Made by a program: the position numbers and the translations under genes | In this document: positions 1 to 7,301 of the stretch, piece after piece | Layout of the letters: every line of letters starts with the position of its first letter | Position numbering within the stretch: the first letter of the stretch is position 1 | Assembly (NCBI RefSeq): GCF_026427355.1 | Contig: NZ_CP102666.1 | Span: forward strand, 243,738-307,737 | Length of the DNA stretch: 64,000 nucleotides | Reading direction: 5' to 3' | DNA from: Sphingobium sp. JS3065 | Lineage (GTDB): Bacteria; Pseudomonadota; Alphaproteobacteria; Sphingomonadales; Sphingomonadaceae | The notes under the pieces: model-generated | What the model saw: only the letters and a program-made list of their open reading frames with translations | What the model was told of the DNA's origin: nothing | Database searches by the model: none

Positions 1-15
1 ATCACCTTCACGCAT

Positions 16-29
16 CCTCCTTCCCTTTC
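16..29 (-). promoter_or_regulatory. purine-rich leader tract (copy 1)
   Basis: A run of only C and T on the plus strand (purines on the coding strand). It matches similar tracts found upstream of many minus-strand genes of this module, so a gene probably starts just beyond the left edge of the window. Function unknown. Confidence 0.35.
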
Positions 30-92
30 ACTGGATAGGAGCGTCCCGGCGTCGTGTACGCCGATCACCAGCAGATTGTTAGGGTCGTCCTC

Positions 93-287
93 TCAGGCTT
101 TCCGGCGGCGGCGCTTCGGCCCGACATGGTCGGCCGAGACCTCGAGATCGATGGCGAGCTGGGCGAGCGTTCGGTGCGCGCCGAGTCGTTGCAGCCCGTC
201 CATCCGTGGGTCGAGCTTGATCGTTGCGAGGCGGCCCCGAACCAGCGAGGCGGCGACGCGCAAGGTATGCGGGTCGAGTTCCGTCAT
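93..287 (-). CDS. small conserved plasmid protein, 64 aa
   Basis: Function unknown. The protein ends in a basic tail (KRRRRKA) and carries the stretch DPRMDGLQRLGAHR, which recurs almost unchanged in the frameshifted gene at 4699-4970. That second copy is the main reason to call this short frame real. The start chosen is the ATG at 287, which gives a sensible N-terminus, but no good ribosome site precedes it and the family's longer N-terminal part (SDIIDLGGAPAN, seen in the genes at 2404 and 4699) is missing, so this may be a shortened member. Confidence 0.5.
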   Translation of the reverse strand: MTELDPHTLRVAASLVRGRLATIKLDPRMDGLQRLGAHRTLAQLAIDLEVSADHVGPKRRRRKA

Positions 288-344
288 GGGACCGATCATA
301 GCGCAAACGGGACCGCAGAGCGAGCCGCCCACCGCCGCGCGGGC

Positions 345-657
345 TCAGTCGTTGTTGAAGTCGCGCCGGCGGTGAACATGCTCGATCATCTCGGCCTTGC
401 GGGCGAAGGCGTCTCCTCATGCTGACCGAGAAAGCCGATGATCGTGGTCATGTGCGTCGCGATCGTCACATCGACGCCAACAGGTCTGCGATCGGAAAAT
501 GGCCGCAGTCGGCCCCGTTCCACCAGGCGAGCAGGAAATTGGCGACGCGGCGCGCCTGGCCATTGTCGGAGCGCGCGACATCAATCAGGTAGCGGAGGGC
601 ATTTTGGACCGCTCGTTTCCCAAATGATCCGTCCGTCACCGCTTCCTGCGCGCTCAT
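345..657 (-). pseudogene. DUF7673-family protein, broken by two frameshifts
   Basis: The first frame reads to a stop at 466 and contains ARRVANFLLAWWNGADCGHF, typical of the DUF7673 family often found in sphingomonad plasmids. The family sequence continues in a second frame (VTIATHMTTIIGFLGQH) and then in a third (AFARKAEMIEHVHRRRDF) to a stop at 345. Two separate one-base shifts are therefore needed to restore the protein. The 5' end overlaps the tail of the antitoxin-like gene at 581-853, as if that gene had been joined onto it. Function of the family is unknown. Confidence 0.6.
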
Positions 658-853
658 GCAGCCACCGCTGTTCCTCGGGGGTCATGGCGACGTGGTCGAG
701 GCGAGCGAGGCGTGCAAACTCCGTTGCCGGAACCATCACGACGTGGGCAACGCCATTTCGTTGAACGGCAATGGGAGTGCTCATCGCTTTGTCATAGGTG
801 ACGTCGAAGCGTCTCGTCGTTATGTCACACGATGTGTCCAACGGCCTTAGCAT
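581..853 (-). CDS. Phd/YefM-like antitoxin, orphan or third gene of the VapBC locus
   Basis: The middle of the 90-residue protein (DKAMSTPIAVQRNGVAHVVM, then PATEFARLARLD) follows the Phd/YefM antitoxin pattern of a DNA-binding fold with a beta-strand and a helix that covers the toxin. It starts 7 bases inside the end of the upstream vapC and has no toxin of its own directly downstream; the next frame is the broken DUF7673 gene. The last 20 or so residues do not look like the family and may come from sequence fused on behind it. An inner ATG at 784 would give a much shorter protein lacking part of the fold. Confidence 0.5.
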   Translation of the reverse strand: MLRPLDTSCDITTRRFDVTYDKAMSTPIAVQRNGVAHVVMVPATEFARLARLDHVAMTPEEQRWLHERAGSGDGRIIWETSGPKCPPLPD

Positions 854-1233
854 TTTCGGATTGGCCCCGGATAACGGGCGACCGTCTCATCGGCCGTCAG
901 GAGAGTGATGCCCTCGATCATCGATTGGGCAATTAATAGGCGAGCGAAGGGATCCTTGTGAATGGGCGGCAGAGCGTCGATCGCAACGGCGTGCTCGCTG
1001 ATGACGGGCAGTTCGCTGTAGCCGTTGTCGAGCAGCCCGCGCCGAAGTAACCTGGCATCAACGACAAAGTCGTCGCGGCCCAATGAACTCTTGATGGCGA
1101 TCTCCCAAAGGCTCGCGGCGCTGAAGAAGAGCTCGTTGTCGACGTCGTCGAGAAGATCGCGCGCTTTCTGTGGCATTCGGTCCGGGAATCCGGCAGCCCA
1201 GATCAACAGATGGGTGTCAAGGAGGAGCTTCAT
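847..1233 (-). CDS. vapC: VapC-type PIN-domain toxin
   Basis: A 128-residue PIN-domain ribonuclease of the VapC group that usually cleaves RNA with Mg2+. The acidic residues expected in the active site are visible: Asp in LLLDTHLLIWA near residue 6, Glu in SLWEIAIK, Asp in HKDPFARLLIAQ, and the C-terminal TADET. The ATG overlaps the stop of the upstream antitoxin by four bases, the usual coupling of such pairs. Length is normal and nothing is missing, so it should be active unless neutralised by its partner. Confidence 0.88.
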   Translation of the reverse strand: MKLLLDTHLLIWAAGFPDRMPQKARDLLDDVDNELFFSAASLWEIAIKSSLGRDDFVVDARLLRRGLLDNGYSELPVISEHAVAIDALPPIHKDPFARLLIAQSMIEGITLLTADETVARYPGPIRKC

Positions 1234-1475
1234 AACTGGCCACTGAAGAGGGTGTCGATCTCGGCCTCTCCCATGCTATCGAAGTCGTCTGGCACGACCA
1301 TCTGACCCGCCATGAATCCCAGGCGCTTCGTCTGACCGGCATCCGGCGCGTTCAAAGGAACGACCTTGGCCACCGGCTTGCCCGCCTTGGCAATGATGAA
1401 GCCGCCGCTGTTTGCGACCTGGTCGATGAGTCGAGACAGATGCGTCTTCGCTTCGTGGATGTTGACGGTTTGCAT
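1230..1475 (-). CDS. vapB: Phd/YefM-type antitoxin (VapB role)
   Basis: The protein begins MQTVNIHEAKTHLSRLIDQV and continues with GGFIIAKAGKPVAKVVPL, the standard N-terminal fold of Phd/YefM antitoxins that binds operator DNA. The C-terminal part (DDFDSMGEAEIDTLFSG) resembles the toxin-binding tail. The start at 1475 was chosen because the family begins there; an upstream start would add nine unrelated residues. A 6-bp inverted repeat 29 bases upstream is a likely autoregulatory operator. It overlaps vapC by four bases. Confidence 0.87.
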   Translation of the reverse strand: MQTVNIHEAKTHLSRLIDQVANSGGFIIAKAGKPVAKVVPLNAPDAGQTKRLGFMAGQMVVPDDFDSMGEAEIDTLFSGQL

Positions 1476-1503
1476 CACTGGCTCCTGACTTAGTTCAATC
1501 AAC

Positions 1504-1522
1504 TCAGTCTATTTTTGACTGA
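1504..1522. promoter_or_regulatory. candidate antitoxin operator
   Basis: TCAGTC and GACTGA form a perfect 6-bp inverted repeat around a 7-base AT-rich spacer, 29-47 bases upstream of the antitoxin start at 1475. Position and symmetry fit an operator bound by the antitoxin-toxin complex. Inferred from symmetry only. Confidence 0.45.
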
Positions 1523-1562
1523 TAGCAAAACCGGGCTCGCCCAGCGAACTTTGGGCATGTCT

Positions 1563-1931
1563 CTAGGCGCTGCGGCGAAGTATCGGATCCAGTCCCGGCG
1601 ACCCGGTCGGGTTGCCGCGCAGGATCCACGGCATGGGTTGGATGAGCCGTGCCCAGTCGGCGAAGGACGGGATTCGCCCCAGATCCTCCGTTACATGCAT
1701 CTCGCCAATCAGCCGCACCGGCACGTCGCGGTGGTCGCTGTTGGTGATGGTGACCCCGAATACCCTCTCGAGCATGAAGATGCCCTCGGCATGATGGCGC
1801 AGCGCACGGTGACGCGGATCGGCAAGGATCTTCTTGGACTCGTCAAACCACTGATGAAGCGCGATATAGTCGCCGGGCACCCCGCCCCATCGACGCACCG
1901 AGCTGAGCGCATGATAATGGCAGTGCGACAT
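1563..1931 (-). CDS. DUF6915 family protein
   Basis: A 122-residue protein that begins MSHCHYHALSSVRRWGG and contains HRALRHHAEGIFMLE and PSFADWARLIQPMPW, all typical of the DUF6915 family seen in alphaproteobacterial plasmids. Function is not known; the many His residues are conserved in the family. It follows the DUF6878 gene by two bases and so is probably the last gene of the three-gene set that starts at 2922. Confidence 0.8.
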   Translation of the reverse strand: MSHCHYHALSSVRRWGGVPGDYIALHQWFDESKKILADPRHRALRHHAEGIFMLERVFGVTITNSDHRDVPVRLIGEMHVTEDLGRIPSFADWARLIQPMPWILRGNPTGSPGLDPILRRSA

Positions 1932-1933
1932 GG

Positions 1934-2407
1934 CTAGAGCTCCGTCTCGGTCGTTTCATAGTCGACGAAGCGGCTGTTGTGGGTGAGCGATACCGCGCCG
2001 CTCGCGACGTCGATCTCGATTGTGCCCCAGGCGCCCTCGCCATTCTCCCAGCCGATGTGATGGTCGCTTGCGGCATTTTCAGCGAAGGCGCTGAGCGCAT
2101 CCTCGAGCTGGATTGCGCGGCTCGCCATGTCGCCGCCCCATTCGACCGAGAAATGGTCGCAAAGCACGGAGGGCAGGTCACAGGTGTCTTCGCCGGCAAA
2201 GGCGGTGACGTCGCCGACCGCGCCTTCATCGCCCCCGCCATCATATCCGATCTCGACGCGGGTGATCCCATGTTCGGCGAGCAGCGGGAGGAAGGCGGCC
2301 TTGCAGCGGCGCTCGGCCTCGCGGACGCGGTCGATCTGTTCGTCGATCTCCGCGACGATGCGGGCCGCGGCGGCGGCATGTTCGGGATCGAGCTGGATGT
2401 CGGTCAT
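1934..2407 (-). CDS. DUF6878 family protein
   Basis: A 157-residue acidic protein with an N-terminal helical segment rich in Glu and Arg (EIDEQIDRVREAERRC) and a C-terminal beta-rich half (VEIGYDGGGDEG, HHIGWENGEGAWGTIEIDV). This is the pattern of DUF6878, a family of unknown function common on sphingomonad plasmids. Its ATG overlaps the stop of the upstream gene by four bases and it is followed after two bases by the DUF6915 gene, so the three are translated together. Confidence 0.78.
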   Translation of the reverse strand: MTDIQLDPEHAAAAARIVAEIDEQIDRVREAERRCKAAFLPLLAEHGITRVEIGYDGGGDEGAVGDVTAFAGEDTCDLPSVLCDHFSVEWGGDMASRAIQLEDALSAFAENAASDHHIGWENGEGAWGTIEIDVASGAVSLTHNSRFVDYETTETEL

Positions 2408-2922
2408 GCGGAGATCTCCTGAAGAAGCGTGTTCGCGGCCTTGGCGCTCGCAGGGTAGGCGGCGGCGAGGTTGCGGTGCAGGGTTTCGAAATCGGGCACG
2501 GCAAAGCGGCCGTCAGGGCCGGGCCGCGTCGCAATGAGCGCGCCTGTGACGATGGCATCGATCCGGTCACGCTCGACGATCGGCCGTTCGCCGTCGGCGT
2601 AGCGCACGGGCGCCGCGAAACAGGCTTCGGTCCAGGTCGCAAGGCCGTCCTGGACGGCCTCGGCATAGGCGGCGACGCGCGCGTCCCGCCGGGCGGCGCC
2701 GGCATCGACCGAGAGGCCGAGCGTGTAATAGACCCCGAAGTCGTGGCGGTTGGTGAGCGTCTTGAGGACGCAGCCATCCGGCGGCACACCGAAGCGCGCG
2801 ATCAGCGCCGCGCGATAGGCTGCGACCTCAAGGCGGTTTAGCCTTTCGAAATCCGGGGTGTGCCCGAGCTGCGCGCAATCCTCGTTCGCGGGCGCGCCGC
2901 CCAGATCGATGATATCGGACAT
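2404..2922 (-). CDS. conserved plasmid protein with SDIIDLGGAPAN N-terminus
   Basis: A 172-residue protein of unknown function. The first 45 residues (SDIIDLGGAPANEDCAQLGH, then LNRLEVAAYRAALIARFG) are shared with the frameshifted gene at 4699-4970; the remainder is not. The ATG at 2922 was chosen because GGAGG lies six bases before it and because the homologous copy starts at the same place. It is the first gene of a set with DUF6878 and DUF6915. A purine-rich leader lies 34-47 bases upstream. Confidence 0.72.
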   Translation of the reverse strand: MSDIIDLGGAPANEDCAQLGHTPDFERLNRLEVAAYRAALIARFGVPPDGCVLKTLTNRHDFGVYYTLGLSVDAGAARRDARVAAYAEAVQDGLATWTEACFAAPVRYADGERPIVERDRIDAIVTGALIATRPGPDGRFAVPDFETLHRNLAAAYPASAKAANTLLQEISA

Positions 2923-2955
2923 CGCTTCCTCCATGGTTCGGACAGCAGGCCCAGA

Positions 2956-2969
2956 TCCCCCTCCCCCTT
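2956..2969 (-). promoter_or_regulatory. purine-rich leader tract (copy 2)
   Basis: Fourteen bases of uninterrupted pyrimidine on the plus strand, 34-47 bases upstream of the start at 2922. Nearly the same sequence and spacing precede the paralogue at 4970. See the finding on shared leaders. Confidence 0.45.
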
Positions 2970-3060
2970 GCTGCGTCCAGGCCGGCCGCACGGCCAAGAG
3001 AAAGCGAAAGGCCCCCGCGCCGGTTGGCGCGAGAGCCTTCGTGGAGTTGGACCGGCGGCG

Positions 3061-3537
3061 TCAGCCGGCGAAAGCGTGTTCCGCCGAGGATTGGCCGAGG
3101 CCGGCCTCGGCGCCTTCGCCGCCCGTGCCCGTGCCAGCACCGGCAGTCTCGTCGGCACCCGGCAGCGGCGGGAGACCGTCATCGGCCTTGGGCGCCATTT
3201 CGGAGGCGAGATCGCGGCGGCGCGTCGGGCGCGACCAGACGACGTTGTAGCTGTCGTCGTCCTGACGGAAGGCCGAGATGTAGAGCGGCGCGGCGAAGCT
3301 GGGATCCTCGATCTTGCCGTTGAGAAAGGCTTCACCAGTGCCGTTCGAGAAGAGTTCAAAGAGCGCGCCCACCTGAACCCACGCCCGCGAGGCCGAGAGA
3401 GCGAGCACTTCATACTTCGGCGCCTTGGGATTGGCCGAGTGGACCTCGCGCAGCGCGATTGTCATCGCGATCGTCAGCGTCGCGATCTTGCCGACAAAAA
3501 TGCCGCCGTCATTCTGTTTGATCGTACCGATGTTCAT
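3061..3537 (-). CDS. DUF736 family protein
   Basis: A 158-residue protein beginning MNIGTIKQNDGGIFVGKIAT and continuing with DPSFAAPLYISAFRQDDDSY and VVWSRP, the signature of DUF736, a small beta-rich family found on plasmids and integrative elements of alphaproteobacteria. Its role is unknown. The family part ends near residue 110; after it comes a low-complexity tail rich in Gly, Ala, Glu and Thr. A long pyrimidine tract (plus strand) lies 47-73 bases upstream. It stands alone, 138 bases before the next gene. Confidence 0.85.
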   Translation of the reverse strand: MNIGTIKQNDGGIFVGKIATLTIAMTIALREVHSANPKAPKYEVLALSASRAWVQVGALFELFSNGTGEAFLNGKIEDPSFAAPLYISAFRQDDDSYNVVWSRPTRRRDLASEMAPKADDGLPPLPGADETAGAGTGTGGEGAEAGLGQSSAEHAFAG

Positions 3538-3583
3538 GGAAGGTCTCCGTCAGAAGCTGCTCTCGAGCACCGTGTCCGAGGCA

Positions 3584-3610
3584 CCTTCCTCCCTCCCCCC
3601 TCCTCTCCTC
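3584..3610 (-). promoter_or_regulatory. purine-rich leader tract (copy 3)
   Basis: Twenty-seven uninterrupted pyrimidines on the plus strand, upstream of the DUF736 start at 3537. It is followed by an inverted repeat CGGCCGTTCGGCCG at 3610-3623 that could fold into a hairpin next to the tract. Confidence 0.45.
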
Positions 3611-3623
3611 GGCCGTTCGGCCG

Positions 3624-4088
3624 AGCAGGCGCTTAAGCGCCAAATCCGAGGTCCGCCATTCGCGGCCTCTGGACGGATTAGTCGCGTTTGGTAAATTGGG
3701 AGGATCGGTGTTGGGATCAGACTTCGGATCTCGTTGGGCCAAATTGGGAAGGATCGATCTCACATGCCTGGCATTGCGGGGAACCGCAGATGGTGTCTCA
3801 AGACACCGAGCTTTCATTCCCAAGCCGCGATTGCAGCTCGAAACTTCGCCGACAGCCGGTCGCACGTTCAAAGCGAATGAAGGCCAAGATGCTCTGAGAT
3901 CAGCCGTATCCATCGTCATCGATGAAACCTGCCAGTCAATGCGCCGGCGCATGCTAGCTGTGCAAGAGGATGCGGCCCCGCTTGTGGAATGGGCTTCGGG
4001 CTTTGTTTCGGGGTCGAAAATAGATGGTTGTGATGACCAAAACAGCACGCCATGCTGCCATTATCCGCAATGACAAAAAGGATCCGGC
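3624..4088. other. no recognisable gene
   Basis: About 460 bases between the DUF736 leader and mscL. Open frames exist on both strands (a plus frame from 3696 to 4073 and a minus frame across it), but none shows a family pattern or a convincing ribosome site. It may hold the mscL promoter; no clear site was seen. Confidence 0.4.
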
Positions 4089-4517
4089 ATGGGACTGATT
4101 TCTGAATTCAAGGCGTTCATCAGTCGCGGCAACGTCATCGACCTCGCCGTTGGCGTGATCATCGGTGGCGCGTTTGCCACCATCACCAAGTCGCTGACCG
4201 ATGACCTCATCATGCCGGTGGTTGGCTTCCTCTTCGGCGGCGCGGACTTTTCGCGATATTTTCTCAGGCTTGGAGAGATACCGGCTGGGTTCAAGGGCAA
4301 TCCCGAAAGCTATGCCGACCTGAAGGAAGCAGGGGTCGCGATGCTGGGCTGGGGCGAATTCCTGACCGTATTTGTAAACTTCCTGATCTTGGCCTTCATC
4401 ATCTTCCTGCTCGTTAAGGCCGTCAACCGCTTGATGCCCAAGCCCCAAGACATGGCCGCAACGACACCTGAGGAGATCCTGCTCCTTCGCGAAATTCGCG
4501 ACGCGATCAGAAAATAA
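4089..4517 (+). CDS. mscL: large-conductance mechanosensitive channel MscL
   Basis: A 142-residue inner-membrane channel that opens under membrane tension to release solutes on osmotic downshock. The N-terminus ([20 protein letters not shown]) is the MscL signature: an amphipathic helix and the first membrane helix that lines the pore. The second membrane helix is [20 protein letters not shown], and the C-terminal helix carries [15 protein letters not shown] for pentamer bundling. Length is normal. It is one of the few plus-strand genes in the first 22 kb and looks like cargo rather than backbone. The start ATG at 4089 fits the family. Confidence 0.95.
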   Translation: MGLISEFKAFISRGNVIDLAVGVIIGGAFATITKSLTDDLIMPVVGFLFGGADFSRYFLRLGEIPAGFKGNPESYADLKEAGVAMLGWGEFLTVFVNFLILAFIIFLLVKAVNRLMPKPQDMAATTPEEILLLREIRDAIRK

Positions 4518-4698
4518 CGAGCGCTCATTCTACAAGCATCGCAGAGGGATTCAGCAGAGGCACGCGCGCGACAGACGGGGTCACGCAAAATGATGCCTGC
4601 CTGTCGCCCGCGAGGGCTTCCGTACTCGAGGCTGCGCTCAGAACAGCGCAATTTTGGCGATCGACACCCCAAAGCCGACTGCAGCGACCTCGGCGAGA

Positions 4699-4970
4699 TC
4701 AGACGCTTCGCTTGGGCGGCCCCGAACCGACATAACCGGCCGACACCTCGTTGTCGGTCGCAAGCTGGGTCAGGGCGCGGTGGGCGCCAAGTCGCTGCAG
4801 TCCATCCATGCGCGGATCACGATGGAGATTGGCGACGCGCGCGCGGGCGGTCAGAACAGCGCGATAGGTGGCGACTTCGAGGTGATTGAGTGCCGCGAAA
4901 TGGGGGTGTGTCCGTTCTGCGCGCAGTTCCCGTTGGCAGGCGCGCCGCCCAGGTCGATGATGTCAGACAC
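4699..4970 (-). pseudogene. paralogue of the 2404 and 93 genes, one-base frameshift
   Basis: The frame from a GTG at 4970 gives SDIIDLGGAPANGNCAQNGH, as in the gene at 2404, and its GGAGG site and leader are conserved. Near 4903 one base is missing from a run of G compared with that gene. In the next frame the protein continues LNHLEVATYRAVLTARARV and then DPRMDGLQRLGAHR, matching the gene at 93, to a stop at 4699. The repaired protein would have about 90 residues. It therefore joins the two short paralogues into one family. Confidence 0.65.
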
Positions 4971-5005
4971 CGCGTTCCTCCATGGGTTAAGACAGCTCAC
5001 GCAGA

Positions 5006-5020
5006 TTTCCCTCCCCCCTT
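5006..5020 (-). promoter_or_regulatory. purine-rich leader tract (copy 4)
   Basis: Pyrimidine run on the plus strand 36-50 bases before the GTG at 4970. The flanks also resemble those of copy 2, so the whole leader was duplicated with the gene. Confidence 0.4.
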
Positions 5021-5130
5021 GCTGGCCGCAGGGCCGGGAGAAGGCGAAAGAACCCGCGCAGTTGGACGCGAGACCCTTGAATCTATGGGCTATAGCGTCC
5101 CAGCGGCGCTTGGAGCAGAACCGGCGGGAA

Positions 5131-5514
5131 CTAGAGCGCAGGACGAACGTCGGTCGCGGAGAAGTCGTTGCCGACGAAAAGCAATGGACAATCATTTTCG
5201 ATTGCCACGTCATAGGAGAAGCAATCGCCATAGTTGAGTGATGCCTGGTGTACGCCCTTGCCCCAACGTCCATAAGCCCTCGCGATCCGGCGGGCCGACG
5301 CGCCTGTTACAGCGACGATTTCAAAGCCCAGTCCGGAAAGCAGTGCTTCGACTTCGTCGCCGACATTTCGCCGGGACGCTACGATGAGCGCTTCCGCAAC
5401 GGTTCCGGCAGAAATCAAAAGGGTGTCGGCATCTTCGATCGCGGTCATGCACTGCTCGGCCTCGGGCTCGCCCAACACGATCGCCATCAGCGCTGAGGTA
5501 TCGACGGCGATCAT
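5131..5514 (-). CDS. vapC: VapC-type PIN-domain toxin
   Basis: A 127-residue PIN-domain ribonuclease. Visible active-site residues are Asp in IAVDTSALMAIVLGEPEAE, Glu in GTVAEALIVASRR, Asp in NYGDCFSYDVAIEN, and Asp in FVGNDFSATDV. This is the VapC subgroup with the GDCFSYDVA motif. Its ATG overlaps the antitoxin stop by four bases. It sits between the frameshifted paralogue and a fragment of an ATPase gene, so this pair marks the place where that gene was lost. Confidence 0.88.
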   Translation of the reverse strand: MIAVDTSALMAIVLGEPEAEQCMTAIEDADTLLISAGTVAEALIVASRRNVGDEVEALLSGLGFEIVAVTGASARRIARAYGRWGKGVHQASLNYGDCFSYDVAIENDCPLLFVGNDFSATDVRPAL

Positions 5515-5768
5515 GCCGGCATCCCGTCATCGCCGTAAAGATCGTCCTGGCTCCGCGCGGCAGTAGGGCCAGACAGAACTTTTGCTGCCGCCGCAGACCG
5601 GGCTTCTTCCATCAGCGCGCGGCGGCCCTTACGTCCGGGCGCGGCAGCGATCGCAACGAGGCGAACGATCTCATGCCCGCGACGGGTCAGGATTACCTCA
5701 TCCCCAGCCTCTGCCCGCCGGACAAGCTCGGTGAGCTGACCTTTGGCATCACTGACAGACACGCGCAT
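5511..5768 (-). CDS. vapB: Phd/YefM-type antitoxin (VapB role)
   Basis: The protein starts MRVSVSDAKGQLTELVRRAE and continues GDEVILTRRGHEIVRLV, a textbook antitoxin fold, followed by a basic middle and an acidic tail (SQDDLYGDDGMPA). The start at 5768 was preferred to an upstream ATG at 5849 because GGGAG lies nine bases before it and the family begins there; the longer frame would add 27 unrelated residues. It overlaps vapC by four bases. Confidence 0.85.
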   Translation of the reverse strand: MRVSVSDAKGQLTELVRRAEAGDEVILTRRGHEIVRLVAIAAAPGRKGRRALMEEARSAAAAKVLSGPTAARSQDDLYGDDGMPA

Positions 5769-5861
5769 TTCGATGGCTCCCTGGCCCTTGAATAGATGGT
5801 CCATCAAATAGTCCAATTCATCATTTAGGTCGAGCGCAGTGTTCGCCATGATCTATTTGCA

Positions 5862-5949
5862 GATCGAGATCGACACACGTGGCGGCCGCGCGGCGAGCGT
5901 TCTGTAACAGCTCGGCGAGAACGTCGCCGAGCGTGTTGTTGAACAGGCG
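5862..5949 (-). pseudogene. fragment of a HATPase-type ATP-binding protein (middle part)
   Basis: The frame reads RLFNNTLGDVLAELLQNARR and continues AAATCVDLDLQI, the first ATP-binding motif (N-box) of a small Hsp90/histidine-kinase-like ATPase family known from sphingomonad plasmids. The fragment is cut off by the VapBC pair on its downstream side. Its upstream part lies at 7302-7361, beyond a 1.35-kb insertion. Joining the two across the AGGCG repeat restores one frame. The rest of the gene is absent from the window. Confidence 0.6.
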
Positions 5950-6080
5950 ATAGGTTCACAATGAAGTGTCCTGATAATGTAGCGTGATCCAGATTCCGGT
6001 ATGATCAGGGGAAACCCGCAAACAGGCCGTCCTGATAGGTTGGCGTGCAGATGGGCGACGTCGGCGCATCACCACAATCA

Positions 6081-6097
6081 CCCTCCCTCTCCCCTCC
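6081..6097 (-). promoter_or_regulatory. purine-rich leader tract (copy 5, inside the insertion)
   Basis: Seventeen plus-strand bases with pyrimidines after an initial A. Unlike the other copies it lies inside the inserted segment and no convincing gene starts just downstream, so it may be carried from another leader. Confidence 0.3.
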
Positions 6098-6134
6098 AAG
6101 CGCCGTCGCCGGATGGCGAGACTGGACAGCGCGA

Positions 6135-6356
6135 TCACGTTTCTGCTTCGGAACCGGTAGTTCGGGGGCTATTCATCGAGATGGGCGGACTAAGTTTGCG
6201 CAGTTGCCGAACCAGCTGGGCATTTCGGCTTTCAAGTTGATCGGCGCGCTGCTCAGCGGCCAGCGCACGTTGCAGGAGCCCCGCGTTTTGCGTCGTCACC
6301 ACGATCAGCTGGGCTTTCAGGGAAGACAATGTTGGTTCCGCCGATTGATGTGCCAT
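6135..6356 (-). CDS. short coiled-coil protein, possibly a transposase N-terminal remnant
   Basis: A 73-residue frame whose middle (GLLQRALAAEQRADQLESRN) is a strong heptad coiled coil. The pattern of a short coiled coil at the N-terminus recalls IS66-type transposases, but nothing else of such a protein follows. It sits directly downstream of vapC within the inserted segment. A function cannot be assigned; it could also be chance coding. Confidence 0.3.
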   Translation of the reverse strand: MAHQSAEPTLSSLKAQLIVVTTQNAGLLQRALAAEQRADQLESRNAQLVRQLRKLSPPISMNSPRTTGSEAET

Positions 6357-6361
6357 AGCCT

Positions 6362-6817
6362 TCAGCAAGCGATGACGTTCACATGTCCCTGCGCGGCATA
6401 GTCAATGATCTTGCCGTCTCGCGTAACGATTGGGATTTGATGATGTCGCGCCGTCGCGATGATAAATCTGTCGGCGGGATCGCCGTGCAGCGGATCAGGT
6501 AGATGCGACGATGCGATGGCAATCTCGGGAAGAAGCGGCGCCTCCTTGATCCCCGGACCGCCCATGAAACGGGCGAACCAACTGTGCGGGTCGGGAAGAA
6601 AGGAAACGGCAGGCCGCTTATCGCCGCGGACACGGCTCAACAACCCGACCTCCCACGCCGATGCGGGAGAGACGAAAATGCCGTCTGCGAGCGCGGCATG
6701 CGAGATTGCCGCCAGCGCGTCAGGGCCAATCGGATCGCCGTTGGCCAGCCAGATGACCGCACAGGCGTCCAACAACACTGCCCTTGGTGCTGGCTCGGGC
6801 TTTTTCCGCTTCGTCAC
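6362..6817 (-). CDS. vapC: VapC-type PIN-domain toxin
   Basis: A 151-residue PIN-domain protein of the group with LLDACAVIWLANGD at the N-terminus, SAWEVGLLS, GDPADRFIIATARHH and IVTRDGKI. The Asp, Glu, Asp and second Asp positions needed for metal binding are all present. It overlaps the antitoxin by four bases. It belongs to a different VapC subgroup from the neighbouring toxin at 5131, so the two pairs were acquired separately rather than duplicated. Confidence 0.88.
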   Translation of the reverse strand: MTKRKKPEPAPRAVLLDACAVIWLANGDPIGPDALAAISHAALADGIFVSPASAWEVGLLSRVRGDKRPAVSFLPDPHSWFARFMGGPGIKEAPLLPEIAIASSHLPDPLHGDPADRFIIATARHHQIPIVTRDGKIIDYAAQGHVNVIAC

Positions 6818-7083
6818 TGGTGAAGCTTGCCTTCGCTTGCGGTCAGCGGTTCATCGAGAACGGGCGCCAACAGATCGAACCCTTCGGGTACGCCAACGGA
6901 TCCGCGCATGAAACCGTGCAGTGCCTCGACCGCCTCAGCCACGCTCGGCGGCGGTGTCAGCACCGCAACGGCGTGGCCACGTTTGGTGATGGTCACCCGA
7001 TCGACATCGCGACGCGCCAGACGGTCCAGGATCGCCAAGCAGTTGGCCTTGAAGTCGGCCGCACCATAGGTCTCAGCTCGCAT
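6814..7083 (-). CDS. vapB: Phd/YefM-type antitoxin (VapB role)
   Basis: An 89-residue protein starting MRAETYGAADFKANCLAILD with RVTITKRGHAVAVLTPP, the Phd/YefM DNA-binding fold, followed by a tail that should wrap around the toxin. The ATG at 7083 fits the family start. Inverted repeats 14-30 bases upstream are a probable operator. Confidence 0.85.
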   Translation of the reverse strand: MRAETYGAADFKANCLAILDRLARRDVDRVTITKRGHAVAVLTPPPSVAEAVEALHGFMRGSVGVPEGFDLLAPVLDEPLTASEGKLHQ

Positions 7084-7096
7084 AGATCACCTTTAT

Positions 7097-7119
7097 AGTC
7101 ACGTCTAATGACTGGTCAT
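7097..7119. promoter_or_regulatory. candidate antitoxin operator
   Basis: AGTCA and TGACT flank a 7-base spacer at 7097-7113, and the overlapping ATGACTGGTCAT at 7108-7119 is a near-palindrome. Both lie just upstream of the antitoxin start at 7083, where an autoregulatory operator is expected. Confidence 0.4.
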
Positions 7120-7301
7120 ATAAGATGGCCACAAAGTCCATAGTTGTTCATGCGCGCAGTGAGACCGCGCGGTCATGCCTCGATATGACATTGCTCTTCG
7201 CTCCGTCTGGCCAGGTCCAACGCACCAGAGGCCGCGACTACACCGCGGCTGATGAGGGACGGCCCTAATAGGACAGATCAGCAATGTAGACCTAAGAGGC
7301 G

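Larger units (their letters stand above)
5950..7296. mobile_element. 1.35-kb insertion carrying a VapBC pair, flanked by AGGCG
   Basis: The segment lies between two copies of AGGCG (5945-5949 and 7297-7301). Removing the segment and one copy joins two ATPase fragments in frame. Its ends are imperfect inverted repeats: TAGGTTCACAATGAAG then TGTCCTGAT on the left, and TAGGTCTACATTGCTG then TGTCCTATT on the opposite strand at the right. It holds a VapBC pair and a short coiled-coil frame but no full transposase, so it looks like a small element that needs help to move, or the remains of a larger one. The family is not recognised. Confidence 0.55.

Noticed and set aside
3954..4448. Minus-strand frame opposite mscL
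   Set aside because: Overlaps a certain gene and lacks a start signal.
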